Positions 24,545-32,805 of a DNA stretch of 51,077 bases are shown here, in pieces. Below the pieces are notes generated by a model. It saw nothing but the letters and a program-made list of their open reading frames with translations, ran no database searches and had not been told where the DNA came from. This DNA is from an uncultured Acidimicrobiales bacterium (GTDB lineage Bacteria > Actinomycetota > Acidimicrobiia > Acidimicrobiales > SHLQ01), in NCBI GenBank assembly GCA_938038815.1, contig CALHTF010000103.1:1-51077 (forward strand), in the 5' to 3' direction. Numbering within the stretch: the stretch's first letter is position 1; every line of letters starts with the position of its first letter. Made by a program: the position numbers and the translations under genes.

Positions 24545-25869
24545 CAACAAATCCCTTCGTACCACTCGTCGTCCAGGGGGGCATCGACGATTCGGGCAAG
24601 GTCGATAATACGCTGATTTGGACGACGGCGTTTTACCACGTCGCGAAACTCGGGGGTCGCGGACGACACCACGATGGTTTCGGCGTGTTCGATCACCGCA
24701 TCGAGGCTGGTAACCAACAGGTCATCGAGGTGCGGGATCTCGGCTTGGATGTACTCACGATTGGCGCCGATGAGCTTGCCGGTGGAGACCTCGGGGTCAT
24801 AGATCCGGCACTCGTAGCCTTTGCCGAGCATGCGCTCGATTACCTCGACGATAGGACTTTCACGCAGGTCGTCGGTGCCCGACTTAAACGCCAGACCACA
24901 GAAGCCGAGCTTGCGGTGATCGCTGGCCACCACAAGGTCGATGACCCGGGTGATCTGCAACCGATTCGATTCGAGCAGGCTTTCGAGCAGCGGGACACTG
25001 ACGTCGAGGCTCTTTGCCCGAAAGTTCAGGGCTCGAACATCTTTGGGCAAGCACGAACCGCCAAAGGCAAAGCCCGGCTTGAGGTAGGTGGGCGAAATGT
25101 TGAGCTTCGTGTCGGCGCACAGCAGCGCCATGACCCGGTGGCTGTCGATGCCCATGGCCTTGGCGAGGTTGCCGATCTCGTTGGCGAAGGTGATCTTGGT
25201 GGCGTGGAAGCTGTTGTTGGCGTACTTGGTGAGTTCGGCGACCCGAGTGTCCTCTTTGAACATCGGGGCGTCGATCCCGTCGTACAAACGGGCGACGGCA
25301 TCGATCGCTGGCTCGCAGCTTCCGCCGATGAGGATAAGCGGTGGGTTGCGGAAGTCTTCGACGCCTTGTCCTTCGCGCAAGAACTCCGGATTAACCGTCA
25401 CCCCAAAGTCGACATCGGCGACCTTGCCGGAGGATTCGGTAATCGCCTGGGTGACGAGTTCGGCGGTGCCCGGAAACACGGTGCTACGCACGGTGATCGT
25501 GTGGAAGGTCGATTTGTCCTTGAGCATGCGGCCAATGTCGGAGGCCACCTTGAGAATGTGGCTGACATCGATATCGCCGTTCGCGGCGCTCGGGGTGCCG
25601 ACGCACAGCAACGAAATGTCGGTGTTGAGAACGGCGTCGGCGAGATCGAGCGTGGCCCGAAGTCGGCCGTCGGCCACCCCGGCGGCCACCATTTCCGGCA
25701 CGTGGGTTTCGAGTACGGGGGTTTCGCCGGCGTTGATCGCATCGACCTTGAGTTGATTTAGGTCCACGCCGATGACGGTATGGCCCGCGTCGGCGAGACA
25801 GGCGGCGGTTACCGACCCGACGTAGCCGAGGCCAAAGATGCTGATTCTCATGGGTTTGTTTGCTGTCAT
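24541..25869 (-). CDS. Nucleotide-sugar 6-dehydrogenase (GDP-mannose/UDP-glucose family, AlgD-like)
   Basis: A 442-residue NAD-dependent four-electron dehydrogenase. The NAD loop is ISIFGLGYVGSVTAACLADA. VNPEFLREGQGVEDFRNPP and AELTKYANNSFHATKITFAN are the central-helix motifs. The catalytic Cys273 lies in FAFGGSCLPKDVRAL, which is closest in wording to AlgD (GDP-mannose dehydrogenase) but shared with UDP-glucose enzymes. The C-terminal NAD/sugar domain has GLAFKSGTDDLRESP. It makes a uronic-acid donor for surface polysaccharide, consistent with the coupled GT4 gene just downstream. Exact substrate is not resolved by eye. Confidence 0.88.
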   Translation of the reverse strand: MTANKPMRISIFGLGYVGSVTAACLADAGHTVIGVDLNQLKVDAINAGETPVLETHVPEMVAAGVADGRLRATLDLADAVLNTDISLLCVGTPSAANGDIDVSHILKVASDIGRMLKDKSTFHTITVRSTVFPGTAELVTQAITESSGKVADVDFGVTVNPEFLREGQGVEDFRNPPLILIGGSCEPAIDAVARLYDGIDAPMFKEDTRVAELTKYANNSFHATKITFANEIGNLAKAMGIDSHRVMALLCADTKLNISPTYLKPGFAFGGSCLPKDVRALNFRAKSLDVSVPLLESLLESNRLQITRVIDLVVASDHRKLGFCGLAFKSGTDDLRESPIVEVIERMLGKGYECRIYDPEVSTGKLIGANREYIQAEIPHLDDLLVTSLDAVIEHAETIVVSSATPEFRDVVKRRRPNQRIIDLARIVDAPLDDEWYEGICW

Positions 25870-25917
25870 GTGAGTCCATGCGCCGGCGGGGAATTCGGCC
25901 GCAAAAGGTAGGGGGGA

Positions 25918-27831
25918 TTACAAAGTGGAAGAAGATGTTGGCACAAATTGACGGTGCCAAATTTCAAAGCTGAGCAGGGTCGACAGTTTTCGACGGTGGT
26001 TGCGGGCGCCTGAGCGATGCTCGGTGAGGAGCCGATTGACTTCGTCGCTAGAGAAAAACGTATTACTCACGGAATCCGACGCCAACATGGTGTCCTGGAG
26101 AAAGCCCTCCAGGTCGTTCTTGAACCACTCGTCGATCGGGGTGGCGAAGCCTCGCTTTTGCCGGTTGATGACCTCGTCGGGCAGCCAGTGATCGGCGGCG
26201 AGTTTATGGATGCGTTTGCCTTCGCGGCCCGACAGCTTGAGGTAGGTGGGTAGGCGCTCGATGAACTCGATGATCTCCACATCGAGCAAGGGCACCCGGG
26301 TCTCGAGCGAGTTCGCCATGGCGAGCTTGTCGCTGTAGAGCAACAGATCGTCGGGCAGCGACATGCGAGTATCGATGTAGGTCAGCTGGGCAAGGCCATC
26401 GAGATGGGCGACGTCTCTTTGCCAGTACCGCATCGGGCCGGCGACATCGACGTTATCGTGGTCGGTCAGCAGGTCGCCGTGGAGCACGTTGGTCAGTGAG
26501 TCGGCATCGAACACTTGGTGGATGTTTACAAAGCGGCTGAGGTTGTCGCGTTCGCCGAGCGACTCCGCAGCGCGACGCACTCGCGAGGCGTACACCGACG
26601 AGTCGGGCATGGCGTCGATCGCCCGCTTGGTAAGGCGATTGTTGATCGCCCATCGCACGTTCGGGGCGTACCGCTCGCCGAGATAGCGGGCGTACCCGGC
26701 CCACGGCTCGTCGGCGCCTTGCCCGGTGAGCACCACCTTGACCCGTTCGCGGGCGCCCTTGGTCAGCTGGTGGTAGGCAAAGGTCGATTCGCTCAACACC
26801 GGCTCTTCGAGATGCAACACCGAGGAGGTGAAGAAGTCGACGACGTCGTTCGACTGCAATGTGTAGGTGGTGTGGTCGGTCCCGAACAAGTTGCTGGTGA
26901 CCTGGGCATCTTTGGTTTCGTCCCAGATGAAGTCGTCGCCAAACCCAATGGTGAACGTGGGCACCGGCCCGAGGCCTTGTTCGTTGTTGACCCGGCTCAT
27001 CACGGCGGTGACCATGCCCGAGTCGACCCCACCCGACAGCAGCGACCCAATGGGCACATCGCTCATCATCTGGCGTTCGACCGCATTGTTCACCAGGGTT
27101 ATGTACTCCTCGACGGCCGCCGCTTCGGTGATCTGATGATTGGGGTTCGGGACGGTGTTCCAGAACCGTTCGATCCGGCTGCCTCGGTGGTCGGCCACCA
27201 AGCGATGGCCGGGTCGAAGCTTGCGGATCGAGCGGAACAACGTGAGCGGCGACGGGAGGTAACCAAAGGTGAGGAGCACATTGAGCGCTTCTTCGTCGAT
27301 CTCGCGAGGCACGGTCGGGTCGGCCAGGATCGCCCGCATCTCCGAACCAAAGACGATCCGGTCCCCGTCGTCGTGGTAGTAGAGAGGCTTGATACCCAAG
27401 TGGTCTCGGGCGAGCGTGAGCCGTTGGTTGGTTTTGTCCCAGACCGCGAAGCCGAACATGGCGTTGAGGTGGTTGGTGACCGACGGACCCCAACGGTCAT
27501 AGCCGTGCACCAAGGTTTCGGTGTCGGCGTTGGTGACGAAGTTGTGGCCGTGGCGTTGAAGTTGGGTCCGCAGCGTTTGGTAGTTGTAGATCTCGCCGTT
27601 GAACACCACCACCGTCGAGCCATCCGCGTTGGCCATTGGCTGATGCCCGCCGTCGAGATCGATGATCGACAGGCGGCGAAACGCCAGGCCGACCCCGGCG
27701 TCGTTATGGAAGCCCTGATCATCGGGTCCGCGATGCACCATGGCCTCGGCCATTGCCTCGAGGAGGCGTTGGTCGACGGGCGGACGCTGGGCAGCGTCGC
27801 GGTAGTAGACGACGCCTGCTATGCCGCACAT
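25918..27831 (-). CDS. asnB: Asparagine synthase (glutamine-hydrolysing)
   Basis: A 637-residue AsnB. Cys2 (MCGIAGVVYY) is the glutaminase nucleophile; RGPDDQGFHN and NGEIYNYQTLR follow. The synthetase half carries the ATP pyrophosphatase loop LLSGGVDSGMVTAVM and LTGQGADEPWAGYARYLGE. In glycan clusters AsnB-type enzymes often amidate uronic acids or act in surface modification, and here it stands next to an AlgD-like dehydrogenase and a GT4 gene, 48 bp upstream of the dehydrogenase. It may equally be the cell's ordinary asparagine synthase. It is divergent from glmU. Confidence 0.93.
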   Translation of the reverse strand: MCGIAGVVYYRDAAQRPPVDQRLLEAMAEAMVHRGPDDQGFHNDAGVGLAFRRLSIIDLDGGHQPMANADGSTVVVFNGEIYNYQTLRTQLQRHGHNFVTNADTETLVHGYDRWGPSVTNHLNAMFGFAVWDKTNQRLTLARDHLGIKPLYYHDDGDRIVFGSEMRAILADPTVPREIDEEALNVLLTFGYLPSPLTLFRSIRKLRPGHRLVADHRGSRIERFWNTVPNPNHQITEAAAVEEYITLVNNAVERQMMSDVPIGSLLSGGVDSGMVTAVMSRVNNEQGLGPVPTFTIGFGDDFIWDETKDAQVTSNLFGTDHTTYTLQSNDVVDFFTSSVLHLEEPVLSESTFAYHQLTKGARERVKVVLTGQGADEPWAGYARYLGERYAPNVRWAINNRLTKRAIDAMPDSSVYASRVRRAAESLGERDNLSRFVNIHQVFDADSLTNVLHGDLLTDHDNVDVAGPMRYWQRDVAHLDGLAQLTYIDTRMSLPDDLLLYSDKLAMANSLETRVPLLDVEIIEFIERLPTYLKLSGREGKRIHKLAADHWLPDEVINRQKRGFATPIDEWFKNDLEGFLQDTMLASDSVSNTFFSSDEVNRLLTEHRSGARNHRRKLSTLLSFEIWHRQFVPTSSSTL

Positions 27832-28069
27832 AGGCCGACCAGAGGAGCAGGGCTACTTTTCGGGGGGAGGATCACGCAAAAATCCGGTCTTGAGAGGCCA
27901 AAACACGTACTTCCAGTTGTACTAGCTCAACACTCTCCGTGAAAGCCCGCCACCAAGAGTGGCCACTGCGGGAAACCGATGATTGGGCGGTTCGCTAACA
28001 CTTTGGGCGTCAGCCGTGGGAAACTAAAGGTTCTGGCGGGTTGGGCCGCTGGTGAACGGACTCTGCGAA

Positions 28070-29200
28070 ATGCATGCTGAACCTCTAGATAACGAGCAAC
28101 AAACGCCGCGAGTTTCTGCGGTGGTGTTGGCGGCGGGAAAAGGCTCGCGAATGAAGTCCGAACGCCCCAAACCGCTTCATGAGGTTTGTGGCCAACCCAT
28201 GGTGCTGGCGGTCCTTCAGGCGGTGGCGAGCGCCGGGATTAGCCAGCTCAGCGTGGTCGTGGGCAGTGGTGCCGAACGAGTTATCAAGACCCTGCAAGAC
28301 ACGACGGCTGGGGGAGTTTTTGCTCGAGCCAATGTGTCGTTTGTAGAGCAGCCCCGCCAGCGCGGAACCGGCGATGCCGCAAGCGTTGGACTCACGGCGC
28401 TCGACGAACTCGACTACCTCGGCGACGACAACGACCACGTCCTGGTGGTGCATGGCGACCTTCCGCTCATCACCGAACACGTGGTGCGCGAAACGCTCGA
28501 ACACCACCTCGATACCGGCGCCGCCGCCACCGTACTTTCGGTGCCGTCGGGCCCAGGCACCACGCTGCGGTCGCGGTTGGTGTTCGCCGACGATGGCGAA
28601 CGGGTACTCGGCGTGCAGGCCGAAGGCGACAGCGACGAGTGTGCGGCCGGGGTGTATGTGTTCCGACGTTCGTTGCTCGCCCCGGCGATCCGTCGGACAT
28701 CGCCCGAAAACTACCGAGGCGAATACGACCTCAACGATGTGGTGGCGGTACTCGCCGATGCCGGACACACCGTCAGCTCGTGGTGCACCGGCGACCCCGA
28801 CGCGGTACGCAGCGTCAACACCCGGGCCGATCTCGCCGAAGCCGAGGCGTTGCTGCGCGACCGGATCAATCGGGCCTGGATGCAGGCCGGGGTCACGATC
28901 ACCGATCCACTTCGCACCTACATCGATGCCGCGGTGGTGCTCGGTACGGGCATCATCTTGTGGCCCGGCACGATCCTGTCGGGTTGCACCGTGATCGGCG
29001 ACAACGCCGAACTCGGACCCGACACCCACCTCACCGATTGCGCGGTCGGAACCGACGCCGTGGTTGTGCGGACCACCGGACGCGACGCTGAGATCGGTCC
29101 CGGTTCGACCGTCGGCCCGTTCGTGGTCCTCGAGCCCGGAGCCCAGATCGCTCCCAACAGCGTCACCGGATCGTTCGTCACCGCCACCAGCTCCGAGTAG
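28070..29200 (+). CDS. glmU: GlmU-like N-acetylglucosamine-1-phosphate uridyltransferase lacking the acetyltransferase site
   Basis: A 376-residue protein. The uridyltransferase domain is complete: VVLAAGKGSRMKSERPKPLH, with catalytic Lys34, then EQPRQRGTGDAASVG, VHGDLPLI and YRGEYDLNDVVAVLADAG. A left-handed beta-helix begins (VVLGTGIILWPGTILSGCTV) but the protein stops at GPFVVLEPGAQIAPNSVTGS plus eight residues, just before the segment holding the acetyltransferase His and Lys of bifunctional GlmU. About 75-100 C-terminal residues are missing, and no continuation exists in other frames after the stop. UDP-GlcNAc formation from GlcNAc-1-P looks intact; GlcN-1-P acetylation does not. ATG 28070 is preferred; GTG 28052 is possible. 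Confidence 0.85.
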   Translation: MHAEPLDNEQQTPRVSAVVLAAGKGSRMKSERPKPLHEVCGQPMVLAVLQAVASAGISQLSVVVGSGAERVIKTLQDTTAGGVFARANVSFVEQPRQRGTGDAASVGLTALDELDYLGDDNDHVLVVHGDLPLITEHVVRETLEHHLDTGAAATVLSVPSGPGTTLRSRLVFADDGERVLGVQAEGDSDECAAGVYVFRRSLLAPAIRRTSPENYRGEYDLNDVVAVLADAGHTVSSWCTGDPDAVRSVNTRADLAEAEALLRDRINRAWMQAGVTITDPLRTYIDAAVVLGTGIILWPGTILSGCTVIGDNAELGPDTHLTDCAVGTDAVVVRTTGRDAEIGPGSTVGPFVVLEPGAQIAPNSVTGSFVTATSSE

Positions 29201-29305
29201 CACCGCGTCAGGCCGGAATCCGCAGGCCCACCTAGTACCCGTGTCAGGGCCAGGGCCTACCATCGTTCTCATCGCCCGCCGCCTGCAATTGCCGAGGATG
29301 CTCAC

Positions 29306-30286
29306 ATGGAGCTCGTAACCAAAAAACACCTCTATCTCGTGAGCGGGCGAGCCAGTGCACCAATGGCCGCCGATATCGCCCATGAGCTGAGCGTGCCCCT
29401 CGGCGATGCGTCGCTCGACGATTTCGCCAACGGCGAGATCCACTGCCGCTATCAGGAGTCGATCCGCGGCACCGACGTGTTCATCATCAATACCCACGCC
29501 GCCCACGAAGACCGGTCGATCAACGACGCCATGATGGAACAACTCATCATGGTCGATGCAGCCCGACGGGCGTCGGCCAAGCGCATCACGGTGGTCGTGC
29601 CGTTCTACGGATACGCCCGCCAAGATCGCAAGGCGAGCGGACGCGAACCCATCACCGCCAAGCTGGTGGCGCAACTCTTTAAGGCCGCCGGAGCGAGCCG
29701 CCTCGTGTCGGTCGACCTGCACTCAAACCAGATCCAGGGCTTCTTCGATGGGCCGGTCGATCACCTCACGGCCATGCCCGTGCTGCTCGACTACCTGCGC
29801 GAACTCGGCCAAGACATCGTGATCGTTTCGCCCGATGCGGGTCGAGTGAAGGTCGCCGAGCGCTACGCGAAAGAACTTGGCGCCGACCTAGCGATCGTTC
29901 ACAAACGTCGATCGGTGAATGCCAAGAATGCGGTCGAAGCCAAAGACGTGGTCGGTGAAGTCGACGGTCGGGTTTGTGTGCTGATCGACGACATGATCGA
30001 CACCGGCGGCACGATCGTCGCCGGCGCCGAACTGTTGGTCGGAAAAGGGGCCACCGAGGTCTATGCGGCGTGCACCCACGGGGTGTTCTCCGGGCCGGCC
30101 GTCGACCGGATCAAGAACTCGCCGATCCGCAAGGTGGTCACCACCGATACCTTGCCGCTGCCCTCGGAGAAGCAGATCGACAAGATCGACGTCGTGTCGG
30201 TTTCGGCCATCTTGGCCCGTGCGATCCACGCCGTGTTCGAAGACACGAGCGTGAGCGAAATTTTCGGCGGCGATAACTACTCGTAG
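29306..30286 (+). CDS. prs: Ribose-phosphate pyrophosphokinase
   Basis: A 326-residue PRPP synthetase. FANGEIHCRYQESIRGTDVF carries the flexible-loop start, VVVPFYGYARQDRKASGREP the ATP-binding loop, DLHSNQIQGFFDGPVDHL the PRPP-site metal region, and VLIDDMIDTGGTI the canonical PRPP loop (DDxxxTGGT). It makes PRPP for nucleotide, histidine and tryptophan synthesis. The glmU-prs order is usual for actinobacteria. GAGG precedes ATG 29306 by about 9 nt, and a TACCAT box lies some 40 nt upstream. The 3' end overlaps convergent galE by 10 bp. Confidence 0.97.
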   Translation: MELVTKKHLYLVSGRASAPMAADIAHELSVPLGDASLDDFANGEIHCRYQESIRGTDVFIINTHAAHEDRSINDAMMEQLIMVDAARRASAKRITVVVPFYGYARQDRKASGREPITAKLVAQLFKAAGASRLVSVDLHSNQIQGFFDGPVDHLTAMPVLLDYLRELGQDIVIVSPDAGRVKVAERYAKELGADLAIVHKRRSVNAKNAVEAKDVVGEVDGRVCVLIDDMIDTGGTIVAGAELLVGKGATEVYAACTHGVFSGPAVDRIKNSPIRKVVTTDTLPLPSEKQIDKIDVVSVSAILARAIHAVFEDTSVSEIFGGDNYS

Positions 30287-31326
30287 CCGTTGGGGTTCTG
30301 GCTCTGCCAGGCCCAGTGGTCGCGGCACATGTCGGCCATCGTTCGTTCGGCCTTCCATCCCAACATCGCTTCGGCCTTGGTGGTGTCGGCAAACACGATC
30401 GCCGCATCGCCATCGCGTCGGCCAACCACCTGGTGAGCGATCGGTGTTCCGACCGCCTCGCCGGCGGCGTTAACCACATCGAGCACCGACGAACCAGTGC
30501 CGGTTCCGAGGTTGACGATCTCGCAGGTGTCGGTTGCGTCGAGCGCCTTGAGCGCCGCCACGTGGCCATCGGCCAGGTCAACCACGTGGATGTAGTCGCG
30601 AACACAGGTCCCGTCGGGGGTGTCGTAGTCGTCGCCAAAGATCGACAACGAGTCCCGGCGCCCAACCGCTACCTGCATGGCGAACGGCATGAGGTTGTTC
30701 GGAACGCCCACCGGGTCTTCGCCGATCCGACCCGATTCATGGGCGCCCACCGGGTTGAAGTACCGGAGCAGTAGCCCGCTGCAGTCACGGGTGGACAAGA
30801 TGTCGCGGATCATCTCTTCGGCGGTGAGCTTGGTGCGGCCGTAGGGGCTGATCGGCGCCACCGGTGTCGACTCGTTGACCGGTACTTCAGCGGGGTCGCC
30901 GTACACGGTGCAGCTCGAGGAAAAGACAAACTTTGTCACCGCCGAGTCGGCGATGGCGTCGAGCAGCGACAGCGTGCCCCCCACGTTCACCGACCAATAC
31001 TTGTCGGGGTAGGCAACCGACTCGCCGACCGCTTTGAGCCCGGCGAAGTGGATGACAGCCGCCGGTTGGTGCTCGGCAACCACCTTGCGCAGCGCGTCGG
31101 TGTCTCGAATGTCGAGTTCGGCAAAGGCGATGGGCCGACCAGCGAGTTCGGCGATCCGGTCGAGGACCACGGCCTCGCTGTTATCGAAGTTGTCGACGCC
31201 GATAACGTCGTACCCAGACGCCAGGAGTTCGATGCAGGTATGGCTACCGATGTACCCGGTCGCCCCGGTGACCAGGACGGTATCGGCCGATGTTTGGTCG
31301 TTGCCTGAGCTACGTGGCTGATTCAT
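30277..31326 (-). CDS. galE: UDP-glucose 4-epimerase
   Basis: A 349-residue extended short-chain dehydrogenase. NAD loop VLVTGATGYIGSHTCIELLA, HFAGLKAVGESVAYPDKYW, catalytic SSSCTVYG and YGRTK (Tyr-x-x-x-Lys), and LRYFNPVGAHESGRIGEDP are all GalE hallmarks. It interconverts UDP-glucose and UDP-galactose for surface glycans. The start is supported by a TAGCCT box 6 nt upstream on the minus strand. It converges on prs with a 10-bp overlap. Confidence 0.95.
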   Translation of the reverse strand: MNQPRSSGNDQTSADTVLVTGATGYIGSHTCIELLASGYDVIGVDNFDNSEAVVLDRIAELAGRPIAFAELDIRDTDALRKVVAEHQPAAVIHFAGLKAVGESVAYPDKYWSVNVGGTLSLLDAIADSAVTKFVFSSSCTVYGDPAEVPVNESTPVAPISPYGRTKLTAEEMIRDILSTRDCSGLLLRYFNPVGAHESGRIGEDPVGVPNNLMPFAMQVAVGRRDSLSIFGDDYDTPDGTCVRDYIHVVDLADGHVAALKALDATDTCEIVNLGTGTGSSVLDVVNAAGEAVGTPIAHQVVGRRDGDAAIVFADTTKAEAMLGWKAERTMADMCRDHWAWQSQNPNGYE

Positions 31327-31332
31327 GAGGTC

Positions 31333-31338
31333 AGGCTA
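31333..31338 (-). promoter_or_regulatory. Putative leaderless -10 box (TAGCCT) for galE
   Basis: On the minus strand TAGCCT is followed by GACCTC and the ATG at 31326, a 6-nt gap. It is identical in sequence and spacing to the box before metG. Confidence 0.5.
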
Positions 31339-31400
31339 CCTACATTGTTGCGGTGACGATCTTGTGCCCAAGATGTTGCACTGAAGATGTCGCCTATGGC

Positions 31401-31431
31401 TTGTCGCGGCGGGTCCCAACATCGGTAAGAT
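31401..31431 (+). promoter_or_regulatory. Putative promoter of the rplY-pth-mfd run
   Basis: TTGTCG (31401-31406), a 19-nt spacer and TAAGAT (31426-31431) give a leader of about 35 nt. A GGAG ribosome site stands 11 nt before ATG 31472. Unlike many neighbours, this gene is not leaderless. Confidence 0.35.
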
Positions 31432-31471
31432 TGCTCTTCGTTCGAAATACTCTCTCGGAGCTTGGTCCACA

Positions 31472-32170
31472 ATGGCTGCTGACATCCTTATCAAAACCGA
31501 AACCGGACGCGAGCAGGGCTCGTCGTCGAGCCGTCGGCTTCGCACCGAAGGCAAGGTTCCTGGCGTGGTTTATGGCCTCGACAAGGACCCCGTAGCGATC
31601 TCGGTCGAGTGGCCGGCCTTGCGGGCCGCACTCACCACCGACGCTGGCCTCAACGCCATCATCACCCTCGACGTCGATGGCGACAAGCAGCTCAGCATTG
31701 TCAAAGATATCCAACGTCACCCGGTTCGTCGCGACGTACTGCACGTCGACTTCATCCGAGTCGACCCGAACGCGGAGATCTCGGTCGACGTCCCGATCGT
31801 CCTCGTCGGCGAAGCCAAAGAGGTCGAAAACGCCAACGGCATGGTCGATCAGGCCATGTTCTCACTCACCGTTTGGTCAAAGCTGATGACCATCCCGACC
31901 GAAATCGAGGTCGACATCACCTCGCTCGAAGTTGGCGACTCGATCCGAGTCGAGAACGTTGCGCTGCCCGAGGGCGTTCGCACCGATGTCGATCCGGAAG
32001 ATTCGGTTGCGATCGGTACCGTTACTCGCTCCACCCTTGAGGCGATCGCTGCTGAAGAAGCCGCCGAAGCCGCCGAGGGCGAAGAGGGCGAAGAGGGAAC
32101 CGGAGACGGCGGAGGCGACGCCGGAGACGGCGACGGTGGCGACGACGCTGGCGACAGCGACGGCGAGTAG
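31472..32170 (+). CDS. rplY: 50S ribosomal protein bL25 (long CTC form)
   Basis: A 232-residue bL25/CTC protein. The N-terminal 5S-rRNA-binding domain has TGREQGSSSSRRLRTEGKVP, then GVVYGL and HPVRRDVLHVDFIRV. The C-terminal TL5-type domain follows (IPTEIEVDITSLEVGDSIRV). The last 40 residues are an acidic/Gly tail (GEEGEEGTGDGGGDAGDGD), a common actinobacterial extension. It precedes pth with an 11-nt gap, as is standard. Confidence 0.95.
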   Translation: MAADILIKTETGREQGSSSSRRLRTEGKVPGVVYGLDKDPVAISVEWPALRAALTTDAGLNAIITLDVDGDKQLSIVKDIQRHPVRRDVLHVDFIRVDPNAEISVDVPIVLVGEAKEVENANGMVDQAMFSLTVWSKLMTIPTEIEVDITSLEVGDSIRVENVALPEGVRTDVDPEDSVAIGTVTRSTLEAIAAEEAAEAAEGEEGEEGTGDGGGDAGDGDGGDDAGDSDGE

Positions 32171-32181
32171 TCCACTACGTC

Positions 32182-32805
32182 GTGGCCTTCGGGCGCTCAC
32201 GTCGAACCAAACATCAAGCAACCCCCACCGACCTGTTTGTGGTCGGGTTGGGCAACCCTGGTGAAAAATACGCCGGTACCCGACACAACGTCGGCGCCCA
32301 GGTGGTTGAACTGCTGGCCGAGCGCCATGGTGGTCGCCTGCGCGGAGGTAAGAACAACGCGCTCGCCGACGAGCTTCGTATCGGCGACCATCGAGTCGCT
32401 TTGGCGATTCCGCTGACGTACTACAACGAGTCGGGGCTGGCGGTTGCCGCCTTGGCTCGTCGCCACGGCATCGTCGATGGCGCCTGGGGCGCCCTGGTGG
32501 TAATCCACGACGAGATGGATCTGGAGCCGGGTCGTATCAAGCTCAAGTTGGGTGGCGGGCTCGCGGGCAACAACGGCCTGAAGTCGATCGTGTCGCACAT
32601 CCACACCCAAGACTTCGCTCGGATCCGTATCGGGATCGGCAAGCCGCCCGGTAGCCAAAACGGCGCCGATCACGTGTTGCGTCGCCCGGGCAAGGCCGAG
32701 TCGGTCGAACTCGATATCGCCAAGCAACACGCCGCCGACGCTGTCGAGGCGATCCTCGCCAACGGCATGGATGCGGCGATGAACCACTACAACCAGTCCT
32801 CGTGA
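32182..32805 (+). CDS. pth: Peptidyl-tRNA hydrolase
   Basis: A 207-residue Pth. After a basic 15-residue extension comes LFVVGLGNPGEKYAGTRHNV, in which the His of TRHN is the catalytic base; PLTYYNESG and VVIHDEMDLEPGRIKLKLGG (catalytic Asp) follow, then GLKSI and FARIRIGIGKP. It releases peptides from drop-off peptidyl-tRNA. The PLTYYN wording replaces the more usual P-x-T-Y-M-N. GTG 32182 is the start. The stop overlaps mfd by 4 bp. Confidence 0.96.
   Translation: MAFGRSRRTKHQATPTDLFVVGLGNPGEKYAGTRHNVGAQVVELLAERHGGRLRGGKNNALADELRIGDHRVALAIPLTYYNESGLAVAALARRHGIVDGAWGALVVIHDEMDLEPGRIKLKLGGGLAGNNGLKSIVSHIHTQDFARIRIGIGKPPGSQNGADHVLRRPGKAESVELDIAKQHAADAVEAILANGMDAAMNHYNQSS

Noticed and set aside
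23222..25761. Two long plus-strand frames over the GT4 and dehydrogenase genes
   Set aside because: They mirror the codon bias of the minus-strand genes, and the real proteins carry intact family motifs throughout.
26515..27942. A 475-codon plus-strand frame over asnB
   Set aside because: Antisense shadow; asnB has Cys2, the ATP loop and full length on the minus strand.
28320..28400. CRISPR-like or phage-like repeats anywhere in the window
   Set aside because: No regularly spaced repeats of 20 or more bp with unique spacers, and no integrase, capsid or transposase gene was seen.
29201..29305. A frameshifted remainder of GlmU
   Set aside because: All three frames after the stop lack hexapeptide repeats, so the shortness is not explained by a single-base error.
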